Source: Sphingobacteriia bacterium (GTDB lineage: Bacteria > Bacteroidota > Bacteroidia > Chitinophagales > Chitinophagaceae). Taken from it: DNA of 64,000 nt. Within the stretch, counting starts at the first letter, position 1, and every line of letters starts with the position of its first letter. The stretch is from the NCBI GenBank assembly GCA_015999745.1, contig JAECQP010000003.1:1-64000 (forward strand), read 5' to 3'. The translations under genes and the position numbers were made by a program. Of this stretch, positions 37,097 through 45,675 are shown one piece after another. The notes beneath the pieces are model-generated. The model did not search any database. It saw only the letters and a program-made list of their open reading frames with translations, and had not been told where the DNA came from.

Positions 37097-38160
37097 AGAT
37101 TATTTCCATCCGTAGTTATTCCAAGAAACTCGCTTTAAAAAAGCCCTATACCATTGCATACAACACCTATTCCGATGTGGAGCTGGTGTTTACAGAAATA
37201 GAACTGGAAAACGGGATAACCGGCATCGGTTCAGCAAGCCCTTCGGAAGATGTGGTGGGTGAAAGCCCGGCTCATACCCTGGTGAACCTGCAAACCGAAT
37301 TTGTGCATCGCCTGGTGGGCAGGGATATTCGTCATTTCAGGCAACTGGTTTTCGAAACCAAAAAGCATTTTCACCACCTGCCTGGAACGCAGGCGGCCAT
37401 TGATCTTGCATTGCATGATGCCTTTGGGAAATACCTGGGCATTCCTGTAGTGGATTTTTATGGCAGAAAGATCAAATCCTTACCAACCTCCGTAACCATA
37501 GGGATCAAGCCGCTTGCAGAAACCTTGGCGGATGCTGCAGCATACGCACAGATGGGATTCAGGGTGCTGAAAGTAAAGACAGGGCTGAATGTAGAAGAAG
37601 ACATAGAGCGGATTGCTAAATTGTATGAACGTTATCAGCACAAATTGACCATTCGTGTGGATGCCAACCAGGGCTATACCATTGAAGCGCTCAGGCAGTT
37701 TATAACAGGTACCCGCTCCTGTGCTGTAGAACTGATAGAGCAGCCCATGCCGGTAGGAACGGAAAAAGGATTATTGGTATTAGACGATGCTACCCGCAGG
37801 ATCATTGCAGGCGATGAATCCATCAAAGATCCTGCCGCCGCATTGGAATTCAGTGCAAAGCCGCAGCCCTTCGGCATTTACAATATCAAGCTGATGAAAT
37901 GCGGAGGCTTGCTGGGAGCGCAGGAAATTGCCGGCATTGCAGAACATGCAGGCATTGAGCTGTTCTGGGGATGCAACGATGAAAGCATACTGAGCATTGC
38001 GGCAGCCCTGCATATAGCTTATGCATGCCCCAACACCCGGTACCTGGATCTGGATGGAAGCCTGGACCTGGCGGAAGACCTGGTAACAGGGGGATTCCGG
38101 CTGGAGGAAGGTCATATGATGATCAACAACCAGCCCGGGTTTGGCATAACAAAAATGTAG
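37093..38160 (+). CDS. Dipeptide epimerase (L-Ala-D/L-Glu type) or DgcA-like racemase
   Basis: This 355-residue enolase-superfamily enzyme has all catalytic residues: K160-x-K162 (LKVKTG), metal ligands D190, E216 and D241, and the opposite base K266 (NIKLMKCGG). The D319-L-D321 motif near the C-terminus (YLDLDG) is the dipeptide-ammonium binding element of Ala-Glu epimerases. Such enzymes convert the L-Ala-D-Glu dipeptide from peptidoglycan to L-Ala-L-Glu. A DgcA-type racemase on N-acetylglutamate is the alternative suggested by the DgcN-like neighbour. It overlaps the upstream gene by four bases and ends 6 bases before the convergent TonB receptor. Confidence 0.88.
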   Translation: MKIISIRSYSKKLALKKPYTIAYNTYSDVELVFTEIELENGITGIGSASPSEDVVGESPAHTLVNLQTEFVHRLVGRDIRHFRQLVFETKKHFHHLPGTQAAIDLALHDAFGKYLGIPVVDFYGRKIKSLPTSVTIGIKPLAETLADAAAYAQMGFRVLKVKTGLNVEEDIERIAKLYERYQHKLTIRVDANQGYTIEALRQFITGTRSCAVELIEQPMPVGTEKGLLVLDDATRRIIAGDESIKDPAAALEFSAKPQPFGIYNIKLMKCGGLLGAQEIAGIAEHAGIELFWGCNDESILSIAAALHIAYACPNTRYLDLDGSLDLAEDLVTGGFRLEEGHMMINNQPGFGITKM

Positions 38161-38166
38161 CTGGGA

Positions 38167-40212
38167 TCAGATTTTTACCCTGAAACCGATAAAAATATTT
38201 CTTCCGGCGCCATTGATGCCACTGCCATGCGTGCGGTAATCGGTATTGAGTGCATTCATCAAACCCGCGCGTACAGAAAGGCTCTTTAACTCATAGCCGG
38301 CATAAAGGTTCAACAGGTACCAGCCTGCAGTACCTGCAGCACCAATTCTGTTATCATCTATATCACCCTGTGCCAGGCGGTGCTGTGCAGCGGCATAGAT
38401 ATTTTCAATGGAGTAACGGAACAGTCCTGCCTTATAAGTAAGCGCAGTTCTTCCGTTAAACGGAGGCACCCTGCGCAGGGGTTCGTTCCTGGAAGTGTTC
38501 TGGCCATAGGCATAAGAGGCATTGGTTTCGGCTATGAAGCGATCGGCGAATTTATACTGAAGTTCTGCTTCAATACCACGCACATAAGATTCCTGGCTGT
38601 TTTCTTTCACATACACATTGTAACCACCTACCTGTTGCCCCGGAACCTGTACCCTGGTGATCAGATCGGTCAACTGCATGTTGAACAAAGCGAGCGATCC
38701 TTTCCATTTATTGCCACTGTAACGGTAGCCAATTTCGGTATTGTAAGATTTCTCCGGCCGCAGACCATATGCAGGAACTTCATAACGGAAATCTACGAGG
38801 CCCAGGGTACCCATATCATCAATATTGGGTGCCCGGTAACCGGTGCTGAATGAAGCATACACGCTTTGAGCAGTACTGATTTTATACAATAAAGAGAAGT
38901 TGGAAACAAGGGAAGCGGGGCGCACAGTAACGGTACCCAGCTTATATACAGAACCGGCAGTATCTTCTATGCGGATGGCGAATTTGTTGTAACGGAGTCC
39001 GGCTTCAATCTGAAAACGGTTCAGGGAAATATGATGCAAACTATATATCGAAAAGTTACCGGTGCTGGCCTGATCAGGATAAAGACCACGCTGGGCCAGT
39101 ACAGCGCCTGAACTCAGGGTAATTTGCTCTTTGGTGCTGTTCACTTTGTCGTGATAATATTCAATGCCGCTGTTGGCAGTCCATCTTTTAGACAATACAG
39201 AGGAAATATCGGCGGTGAGGCCGAGGGTATTGATGATGTCCTTCTCTTCAAATTTATTTGCAGCCCCGTTCTTCATGTATTTACGTTCTTCCCTGTTTTG
39301 CTGTGTGGAAGCAATCAGTGTGATATTGCTGAGTAAAGGAAGAGTGGTTGATTTTTCCAGGCGCAGGTAACTCAGTTTCCTCACCTGCGGATCAAAAATG
39401 GAATACTTGAAATTCTCCAGTTGTACTTTGTGATACAACGGCACATCGCGCTGTACCAGCTGTTGATGCGTCATAGTGAGTACCGTGCTGCTGTTCAGCG
39501 CCAGTTTGAGTTTCAGGTCGTACGACTGTTCACCGTAACCGGAAGGCGATTGCACGCCGGTTCCCGCACCACCCGGCAGGTCACCAAAAGTTCTGGCAGT
39601 ATAACCGCCCTGAAAGGCGATCTTTTTATTTTGGTAGCTGAGCTCCGCCCTGCCGCTGTATTCAATATTGGAACTAACGGCTTTACCATACACGGTAGCG
39701 CCCCATTTAGATTGATTGGCAAACTGAGGCTCCTTGGTAAATACCTGGATCACTCCTCCCATTGCATCAGAACCATATTGTACGGAACCTGTACCACGCA
39801 CCACCTCAATAGAATGTAAGTTGTAAATATCTACCGTATTAAAATACTGATTGGGGCCGTAACGGTAAGTAGAGTTATTCAAACGGATGCCATCAATCAT
39901 CAGCAGGTTCTGGTTACCGGTCAGTCCCCTCACAAAAGGGGAACCGCCACCGTGGTTGGTTTTCTGCACAAACACGCCTGCAGCGCCGCTCAGCGCTTCC
40001 GGCGTAGTGCGAAACTGATAATCATTGATCTGCTCGGAACTGATTTTATTATAGGAGTATGGGGTCTGTAAAAAACCTCCGGGGCTTTTGGTAGCCGTTA
40101 CGATCACCTCTTTCAGGCGAAAGGTGGAATCTGTTTCAATGACTGCAGCTTTTTGTGCAGGCAGGATAAACGGAAACAGTAAAAGCGAAGCGGATCCTAA
40201 AATTTTGATCAT
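38167..40212 (-). CDS. TonB-dependent receptor (hemoglobin/transferrin-like)
   Basis: This protein has 681 residues from the ATG at 40212, which directly gives a signal peptide ending at LPAQ; the longer frame to 40281 would bury it. The N-terminal TonB-box-like stretch is followed by a plug domain (KEVIVTATKSPGG, then GGGSPFVRGLTGNQNLLMIDGIRLNN and VVRGTGSVQYGSDAMGGVI). A 22-strand-type barrel ends in FIGFRVKI. The plug wording is that of the hemoglobin/transferrin/lactoferrin receptor group. It lacks the carboxypeptidase-like N-terminal extension of SusC proteins. A heme or metal ligand is likely; identity is not proven. Confidence 0.88.
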   Translation of the reverse strand: MIKILGSASLLLFPFILPAQKAAVIETDSTFRLKEVIVTATKSPGGFLQTPYSYNKISSEQINDYQFRTTPEALSGAAGVFVQKTNHGGGSPFVRGLTGNQNLLMIDGIRLNNSTYRYGPNQYFNTVDIYNLHSIEVVRGTGSVQYGSDAMGGVIQVFTKEPQFANQSKWGATVYGKAVSSNIEYSGRAELSYQNKKIAFQGGYTARTFGDLPGGAGTGVQSPSGYGEQSYDLKLKLALNSSTVLTMTHQQLVQRDVPLYHKVQLENFKYSIFDPQVRKLSYLRLEKSTTLPLLSNITLIASTQQNREERKYMKNGAANKFEEKDIINTLGLTADISSVLSKRWTANSGIEYYHDKVNSTKEQITLSSGAVLAQRGLYPDQASTGNFSIYSLHHISLNRFQIEAGLRYNKFAIRIEDTAGSVYKLGTVTVRPASLVSNFSLLYKISTAQSVYASFSTGYRAPNIDDMGTLGLVDFRYEVPAYGLRPEKSYNTEIGYRYSGNKWKGSLALFNMQLTDLITRVQVPGQQVGGYNVYVKENSQESYVRGIEAELQYKFADRFIAETNASYAYGQNTSRNEPLRRVPPFNGRTALTYKAGLFRYSIENIYAAAQHRLAQGDIDDNRIGAAGTAGWYLLNLYAGYELKSLSVRAGLMNALNTDYRTHGSGINGAGRNIFIGFRVKI

Positions 40213-40275
40213 AGACCAGTCAGATTGATTGTTTGAATGGGGTAAAAATAGTTGCACGCCCCTAAACATAAGACC

Positions 40276-40288
40276 GATCATTATTATC
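40276..40288. promoter_or_regulatory. GATAAT-type element upstream of the TonB receptor
   Basis: On the minus strand the bases read GATAATAATGATC, 64-76 bases before the receptor start codon. The order of hexamers partly matches a Fur box (GATAATGATAATC). It is only a 13-base partial match, and no neighbouring gene proves iron control. Confidence 0.25.
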
Positions 40289-40342
40289 TTAAAATTAATT
40301 TAGGTAAAGGGATAAACAAACCCTTTGTACTGACCAGTACGC

Positions 40343-40531
40343 CTATAAAAGCTTATTTCGTTTCCAGAAACCGGATCTGGCGGGAGACTTTTCGGACTTC
40401 ACAAAATCCTTGATCTGGTCCGGGAAATGCGCCTTTGTCCAATCGGGCAATCCATCATACCAAACAAGATCATCCTGGTTAAGGGGCTTGTTTTTGAGCA
40501 TTTCGAGGGTGTAAGGCCCCCGCATATGCAT
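40343..40531 (-). pseudogene. GYF_2 (DUF4339) domain gene, possibly frameshifted at its 5' end
   Basis: Sixty-two codons encode most of a GYF_2 domain: GPYTLEMLKNKPL, then DDLVWYDGLPDWTKA, the family's usual core. The first beta-strand, normally a Tyr-rich stretch before GPY, is missing after the ATG at 40531. It can be found in other frames just upstream: an open frame from 40614 reads LRYDGNEN, and ATGAAAATC at about 40554 leads into two stop codons. A single shift near 40510 would join the pieces. It may be a decayed gene or a short protein starting late. It lies 94 bases after the S41 protease stop. Confidence 0.45.
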
Positions 40532-40608
40532 CCTGTTTTCAGTACTAGATTTTCATTTCCATCGTATCGTAATTTTAAAATACTGCTTCCTGCTGCGAAT
40601 AAAATAAC

Positions 40609-40624
40609 TACCAACAGGTTGGTA
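40609..40624 (-). terminator. Short hairpin just after the S41 protease stop codon
   Basis: TACCAAC and GTTGGTA form a 7-bp inverted repeat separated by two bases, directly after the TAG at 40625-40627; in RNA this would be a six-pair stem with a four-base loop. The following bases (AGTTATTTTATT) are T-rich but not a clean run of T. It is a weak terminator candidate. Confidence 0.3.
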
Positions 40625-42214
40625 CTATTTCAGTGTTCCAAGGGCTTTCCTGATCACCGGGTCATGTTGATTGGCGATCATGAAATATCCCTGATCTCTC
40701 CACAAATGCCTGGCAACCAATGCCTTGAATCTGTCCAGAATGGCCTGCCTGCCAGTTGCGTTTACCGGTGAAAGGTCAATCTGATCCTTTTTGGCATAAT
40801 CTGCAAGCGCCGCCCATTCTGCATTTCCGGGTAAATACCCTGTGCTGAAACTTTCGGGGCTTTTAAATTGGTTGAACAAGGCGTTGCGCTGTACAAAATA
40901 CTGGTAAGCAAAATTATTGAGTGAGCCGGTCATCAGCAACTGAATAAACTGATTGCTGAAACGGGCGGAATCAAAAGCAATTACGGTATCGGGGGTAATA
41001 CCTCCCCCACCGTAAACAATTTTACCGGATTGGGTTTTATAAATTTTCCGGGCAGAATCGCCAAGGTCCTTCTTAGCGGAACTGTCGTTTTGATGAAAGC
41101 GGTTGATCAGTTCATCCTGATACGCTTTCACTCCTTTATCATAAGACTTCTGAATATTGCGTCCCAGGGGGGTGAAATACCTGGCAACGGTTAAACGAAC
41201 GGCAGCGCCATCACTTAGCTGAAACTGCTGCTGCACCAGTCCTTTACCAAAGGATCTTCTGCCAATAATGGTAGCCCGGTCCCAGTCCTGTAAAGCACCT
41301 GCCAGCACCTCGCTGGCAGAAGCCGAAGTTTCATCAATCAGTACCACCAGTTTACCCTTTTCAAAAAGGCCGGGGCGTTTGCAGCGGTATTCCATGCGGG
41401 GAGCATGTTCTCCTTCTGTATAAACAATCAATTTATTATCGTCCAGGAATTCATCGGCAATATCCACGGCTTCCTTCATCAGTCCGCCCCCATTGCCACG
41501 CAGGTCTACAATCAGGCTCTGCATTTTTTGCGCCTGCAGTTTTTCGAGGTTTTGCATAAACTCCTCATAAGTACGTTCGGCAAATTTATTGATCCGGATA
41601 TAGCCCTTACCAGGCTCCACCAGGTAGGCGGCATCAATGGAATTGACCGGAATTACATTGCGGGTAATGGTAACGGATTGAATGTTTTTATTACGCAGGT
41701 ATTTCACTTTTACCTGAGAATTCACCTCGCCCCTGAACAGGGAACGAATCTTGTCGGCATCTACTTTCTTACCGGATACGGCAATGGTATCTGACACAGC
41801 CAGGAGCTGATCTCCCAGAAGCAGGCCGGCCTTTTCTGCCGGACCATCTTTCATCACCGACATCACATTCACCGTATCATCAATCATCCTGAACTCAATG
41901 CCAATGCCCTGAAAATTACCCATCATTTCCTCGTTCACGGCACTCAGCTCTTTGGCAGGAATAAATACGGAATGCGGATCCAGGTGTTCCAGTAATTGAG
42001 TAGCTACGAGCGCATTAATGCTGTCTTCAGAAACCTTGTCTACATATTTATTTTTGATCAGTTCGGTCAGTTCCTGGATGGAAGATCTGCTGGAAACCGT
42101 TAGGAATCTGGACGCCATTGTTTTTTCCTTTAACTGAAATCCAATGATCATCCCCACAATCATCACCATTGCGAAGAGAAGCGGCAACCAAATCTGCAGT
42201 TTTCTGGAACCCAT
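40625..42214 (-). CDS. S41 family C-terminal processing protease
   Basis: This 529-residue protein has an N-terminal membrane anchor (residues 8-27), a PDZ domain (about 100-185, GIGIEF and GPAEKAGLLLGDQLL) and a peptidase S41 domain. The catalytic dyad is Ser299 in ETSASASE and Lys324 in SFGKGLVQ, 25 residues apart as in Prc/CtpA. The substrate-carboxylate region is also present. The protease cleaves C-terminal tails of periplasmic proteins. A C-terminal domain of about 150 residues follows, usual in Bacteroidota members. Divergent from the sugar kinase gene. Confidence 0.93.
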   Translation of the reverse strand: MGSRKLQIWLPLLFAMVMIVGMIIGFQLKEKTMASRFLTVSSRSSIQELTELIKNKYVDKVSEDSINALVATQLLEHLDPHSVFIPAKELSAVNEEMMGNFQGIGIEFRMIDDTVNVMSVMKDGPAEKAGLLLGDQLLAVSDTIAVSGKKVDADKIRSLFRGEVNSQVKVKYLRNKNIQSVTITRNVIPVNSIDAAYLVEPGKGYIRINKFAERTYEEFMQNLEKLQAQKMQSLIVDLRGNGGGLMKEAVDIADEFLDDNKLIVYTEGEHAPRMEYRCKRPGLFEKGKLVVLIDETSASASEVLAGALQDWDRATIIGRRSFGKGLVQQQFQLSDGAAVRLTVARYFTPLGRNIQKSYDKGVKAYQDELINRFHQNDSSAKKDLGDSARKIYKTQSGKIVYGGGGITPDTVIAFDSARFSNQFIQLLMTGSLNNFAYQYFVQRNALFNQFKSPESFSTGYLPGNAEWAALADYAKKDQIDLSPVNATGRQAILDRFKALVARHLWRDQGYFMIANQHDPVIRKALGTLK

Positions 42215-42281
42215 ATAACACAGTTATTTGTTTCTGTAAGTGTGCAAATATCTATATTTATATCCGAATTAAACTTTCTCT

Positions 42282-43121
42282 ATGTCTGCCATACTGATTG
42301 CCGACAGCGGATCCTCCAAATGTGAGTGGTGCCTGCTGGAAAACGGCAAAAAAAAGAAGATTATTACGCCCGCCATCAGTCCCTATTTTGTGAGTCCTGA
42401 AGAAACCTTTTCCATACTGGAAAGCAAGCTTATACCAAAGCTGGGTAAGGCTTCTGTAACGGAAATTCATTTTTACGGCACAGGTTTAAGAGACCAGGCC
42501 AATGCCAGAAACATGAAGCAGGTGCTTAAAAGACTGTTGCCCGGGTCCACCATAGAAGTACAGCACGACCTGATGGGGGCGGCAAGGGCCTTATGCGGTA
42601 CCGGCAAGGGAATTGCCTGTATTTTGGGAACCGGTTCCAATTCCTGCTATTTCAACGGAAAGAAAATCGAAAAAAACAGCCCCGGGCTGGGGTATGTTCT
42701 GGGGGATGAGGGCAGTGGAGCCTACCTGGGCAAAAAAGTGATCCAGTACTACCTCTACAAGACATTCGACGAGGATCTCAGCGCCCGCTTTGAGAAACGG
42801 TTCAATGAAACACATGAAAGCATTCTTTACAATGTATATAAAATGCCCCTGCCCAACCGCTACCTGGCATCATTCGCCATATTCCTGGCCGAAAACAGGG
42901 GGCATTTCATGATTGAAAATATACTGGAAGACGGGTTGAACGATTTCTTTTTCACACACTTGTATAAGTATAAAGAAAGCTGGACCCTGCCCATTCACTT
43001 CATTGGAAGTATTGCATTTGGATTTAGAGATGTTTTAAAGGAACTTTGCGCCGGTTATGAGCTGGAACTTGGCAGGGTTTTGAAAACCCCGATGCAGGGG
43101 CTGGTAGAATATCATCAATAA
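42282..43121 (+). CDS. BadF/BadG-type N-acetylhexosamine kinase (GlcNAc or MurNAc kinase)
   Basis: This 279-residue ASKHA-fold kinase has phosphate-1 loop D8-S-G-S-S-K13 and phosphate-2 loop ILGTGSNSC near residue 110. GDEGSGAYLG near 145 is the sugar/adenosine-site motif of eukaryotic-type GlcNAc kinases and of MurK. Ten bases downstream is murQ, whose substrate is MurNAc 6-phosphate. A kinase acting on MurNAc, or on both MurNAc and GlcNAc, would therefore fit best. Specificity is inferred from context, not from residues. Confidence 0.85.
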   Translation: MSAILIADSGSSKCEWCLLENGKKKKIITPAISPYFVSPEETFSILESKLIPKLGKASVTEIHFYGTGLRDQANARNMKQVLKRLLPGSTIEVQHDLMGAARALCGTGKGIACILGTGSNSCYFNGKKIEKNSPGLGYVLGDEGSGAYLGKKVIQYYLYKTFDEDLSARFEKRFNETHESILYNVYKMPLPNRYLASFAIFLAENRGHFMIENILEDGLNDFFFTHLYKYKESWTLPIHFIGSIAFGFRDVLKELCAGYELELGRVLKTPMQGLVEYHQ

Positions 43122-43130
43122 AAGCAATTT

Positions 43131-43946
43131 ATGTCGGACTTTATAAAAGTTACAGAACAGGCGTCTACCTACAGGCACCTGGAACAAATGTCGATTCACG
43201 AGTTACTTCAGAATATCAATAACGAAGACAAGACCGTTCCTTACGCAGTAGAAAAAGCCATGCCTCAGATTGAGAAACTGGTTGCGGCCATCAGCGATAA
43301 AATGCTGGCAGGCGGAAGGCTTTTTTACATAGGTGCAGGAACCAGCGGAAGACTGGGCATCGTGGATGCCAGTGAGTGCCCTCCTACTTTTGGCGTTCCT
43401 TACGGTCTGGTGATCGGGTTGATTGCAGGGGGAGAAAAAGCCATTACACAGGCGGTGGAATTTGCAGAAGACAGTGCAGAAGAAGGCTGGGTAGATCTGG
43501 AGAAACATTTCATCAGCGATAAAGACGTGGTAGTGGGGCTGGCGGCCAGCGGTACCACCCCTTATGTGATCGGGGCACTGGAAGAATGCCGGAAAAGAGG
43601 AATCATTACCGGCAGCATCAGTTGTAACCCCAACTCGCCGGTATCCGCAGCGGCAGACTATCCGGTAGAAGTAGTGGTAGGGCCGGAGTTCGTAACAGGC
43701 AGCACCCGTATGAAAAGCGGTACAGCACAGAAGCTGGTATTGAATATGATCTCCACCTCCATTATGATTCAACTGGGCCGCGTGGAAGACAACAAAATGG
43801 TCAACATGCAGCTCAGCAATGTAAAGTTGGTAGACCGTGGTGTTAAGATGGTGATGGACAAACTCGCTATCAGCGATTATGAAAAAGCCAAAGACCTCCT
43901 GCTGAAACACGGAAGTGTGAAAAAAGCAGTGGAAGCCGTCAGTTAA
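43131..43946 (+). CDS. murQ: N-acetylmuramic acid 6-phosphate etherase
   Basis: This 271-residue SIS-domain enzyme removes D-lactate from MurNAc 6-phosphate to give GlcNAc 6-phosphate. The signatures are GAGTSGRLGIVDASECPPTFG, AASGTTPYVIGAL and GSTRMKSGTAQKLVLNMIST, with the catalytic Glu in the DASE segment. It is about 25 residues shorter than the E. coli enzyme, the difference falling at the C-terminus. It sits between the sugar kinase and an uncharacterised gene that begins 4 bases after its stop codon. Confidence 0.95.
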   Translation: MSDFIKVTEQASTYRHLEQMSIHELLQNINNEDKTVPYAVEKAMPQIEKLVAAISDKMLAGGRLFYIGAGTSGRLGIVDASECPPTFGVPYGLVIGLIAGGEKAITQAVEFAEDSAEEGWVDLEKHFISDKDVVVGLAASGTTPYVIGALEECRKRGIITGSISCNPNSPVSAAADYPVEVVVGPEFVTGSTRMKSGTAQKLVLNMISTSIMIQLGRVEDNKMVNMQLSNVKLVDRGVKMVMDKLAISDYEKAKDLLLKHGSVKKAVEAVS

Positions 43947-43950
43947 TAAC

Positions 43951-44517
43951 ATGCACGAAATAGAACCTTTTTTTAACTGGAGACATCTATATGTAGCCGA
44001 GGAAGATCCGCGTTCGCCCTTTTACGGCAGGTCCTACAGCGAATTTGAATTTTCCCAGACTGTTTACAATTTCTATATTCATCCGCAATGGGACGACTTC
44101 GGCAGCAGAACCCTGTACCTGAAAATTATTTATGTAGATTATGAACTCAATTTTGCCATCATCGAAATGATTGGCGAATGGAATGACGCCATAGAGAACG
44201 ATATCATGGAACTGAAAAGGGAAGTGATTGAACTGTTGGCATCGCAGGGTATCAGTAAATATGTGCTGATCACCGAAAATGTGCTGAACTATCACAGCAG
44301 CGACAAGGAATATTACCAGGAATGGTACGAGGAAGTGAGTGAAGAAAACGGCTGGATCGTAGCCCTTAATATGCCGGAAGCCACCCAGCAGGATTTCAGA
44401 AAGAAGAAACTCAACTACTATATAGAGTTAATGGACATCCCCGACTGGCGGGTGTACAAGCCCTATCACCTGTTTAAGAAAATAGATGATATCCTGTCTA
44501 AAAGAATCACCCTGTAA
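43951..44517 (+). CDS. Uncharacterised 188-residue protein following murQ
   Basis: I do not recognise a named family. It is soluble, acidic and rich in Tyr and Trp (FFNWRHLYVAEEDPRSPFYGRSYSEF, then IHPQWDDFGSRTLYLKI). The central part looks like a beta sheet followed by a helix (IENDIMELKREVIELLASQGISKYVLITENVL), and the end is LNYYIELMDIPDWRVYKPYHLFKKIDDIL. No signal peptide or membrane span. Spacing of 4 bases after murQ makes cotranscription almost certain, so a role in cell-wall sugar recycling or its control is possible. Nothing catalytic is visible. Confidence 0.75.
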   Translation: MHEIEPFFNWRHLYVAEEDPRSPFYGRSYSEFEFSQTVYNFYIHPQWDDFGSRTLYLKIIYVDYELNFAIIEMIGEWNDAIENDIMELKREVIELLASQGISKYVLITENVLNYHSSDKEYYQEWYEEVSEENGWIVALNMPEATQQDFRKKKLNYYIELMDIPDWRVYKPYHLFKKIDDILSKRITL

Positions 44518-44680
44518 ATTCAAATATAAACAACTCCGTTATCTGATAATTCCAATCCTTTTGCTCACCAGTTTATTCGGTCGTGCACAGTCCTGGCAGG
44601 ACACACTTACCATACGGAGGACAGCCCGGCATAAGCGGAACATACCTGCTATTTCAGGAAGCGCTGACCAATTTAACTGA
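44486..44680 (+). CDS. Possible small exported peptide or gene remnant
   Basis: The 64-codon frame begins inside the end of the preceding gene and contains a convincing export signal: basic YKQLR, a hydrophobic run (YLIIPILLLTSLF) and AQS as a cleavage site, followed by only about 30 residues. The length after the signal and the lack of a clean start suggest either a small secreted peptide or the 5' remnant of a deleted gene. It ends 5 bases before the convergent ABC gene. Confidence 0.35.
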   Translation: MISCLKESPCKFKYKQLRYLIIPILLLTSLFGRAQSWQDTLTIRRTARHKRNIPAISGSADQFN

Positions 44681-44685
44681 TCAAT

Positions 44686-45657
44686 TCAACTGATCGATTT
44701 GAGGGTCAGTTGTACCTTTTCGCCGGGATTGAAGAGATAAGCACTGGTCCTGACTTTAACTGGCAGACCATCGGCCAAAACATGGACCATATAATAGCTT
44801 CCGTAAAAAAACACCTGTTGAACCGTTCCCGCAACAGATGCATCCTGAACCGAACCAAAGCTGAGCTGTTCCGGTCGCAACAGCACTCTTTTACCCGCTA
44901 CAGATTCACCCAACATGTTTACAAAAGCGGGGTGCAGGTTGGTATCAATTAAATTGTATTCACCCAATAAAGCAGCGGTATATTCATCCACAGGATGGTA
45001 ATACAACTGCTGCGGTGTTCCCTCCTGAACCAGCGAACCGTTGCGCATGATCATGATGCTGTCGGCCCAGGACAAAGTATCAGCAGCATCATGAGAAACA
45101 AGTATGCAGGTGATATACAGTTTGTTGCCTATGTCTTCTATCACCGATTTGATGGTATCTTTGTGCACACGATCCAGGTTGGAGAAAGGCTCATCCAGCA
45201 ACAACAAGGAGGGGGCGGTAGTAAGCAATGCAGCCAAAGCGATCCGTTGCTTCTCTCCGCCGGAAAGCTCATCGGTTTTGCGTTTCAGTAAATGCTGAAT
45301 CTGGCAGATCACATAAACCATATCTGCTTCATCCTGCGGAAGCTTGTTCGCCATTGCCAGCAATTCCTCAATGCGGTAATTATTTCTCAACTCAAAATGC
45401 TGGGAGAGATAGGCAATCTTTGGATGTCCCGGCAAGAGCCGTTCCAGGGGGCCCAATACTCTTTTCCCTTCAAACAAAACAACACCGCTATCGGGCTGAA
45501 GAAGACCGGCAATCATTTTCAGCAAGGTACTTTTGCCCGAACCGGTTTCACCGGCAATAGCAATCCGCTGCAAACGTTTCTGCGTAAAGCTGATGGGCTT
45601 TACGATTTCGCGCCCCTGCTCCACTTTAGAAATGCCATTAACGGTTAAGAATGCCAT
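44686..45657 (-). CDS. ABC transporter ATP-binding protein with TOBE-like C-terminus
   Basis: This 323-residue ATPase has Walker A G36-E-T-G-S-G-K-S43, signature LSGGEKQ (131-137), Walker B LLLLDEP (151-157) and the switch His in VSHDAADTL. Residues 240-320 form a TOBE-like regulatory domain, as in CysA, PotA and MalK importers. No permease or binding-protein gene lies next to it. It starts 18 bases after the SulP gene on the same strand, so the two are probably cotranscribed. Its membrane partner must be encoded elsewhere, or it has another role. Confidence 0.85.
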   Translation of the reverse strand: MAFLTVNGISKVEQGREIVKPISFTQKRLQRIAIAGETGSGKSTLLKMIAGLLQPDSGVVLFEGKRVLGPLERLLPGHPKIAYLSQHFELRNNYRIEELLAMANKLPQDEADMVYVICQIQHLLKRKTDELSGGEKQRIALAALLTTAPSLLLLDEPFSNLDRVHKDTIKSVIEDIGNKLYITCILVSHDAADTLSWADSIMIMRNGSLVQEGTPQQLYYHPVDEYTAALLGEYNLIDTNLHPAFVNMLGESVAGKRVLLRPEQLSFGSVQDASVAGTVQQVFFYGSYYMVHVLADGLPVKVRTSAYLFNPGEKVQLTLKSIS

Positions 45658-45675
45658 AGAGGGAAAGATAATGGA

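Noticed and set aside
43203-43952. 249-codon minus-strand open frame.
   Set aside because: Antisense to murQ and rich in His, Phe and Cys without any recognisable motif.
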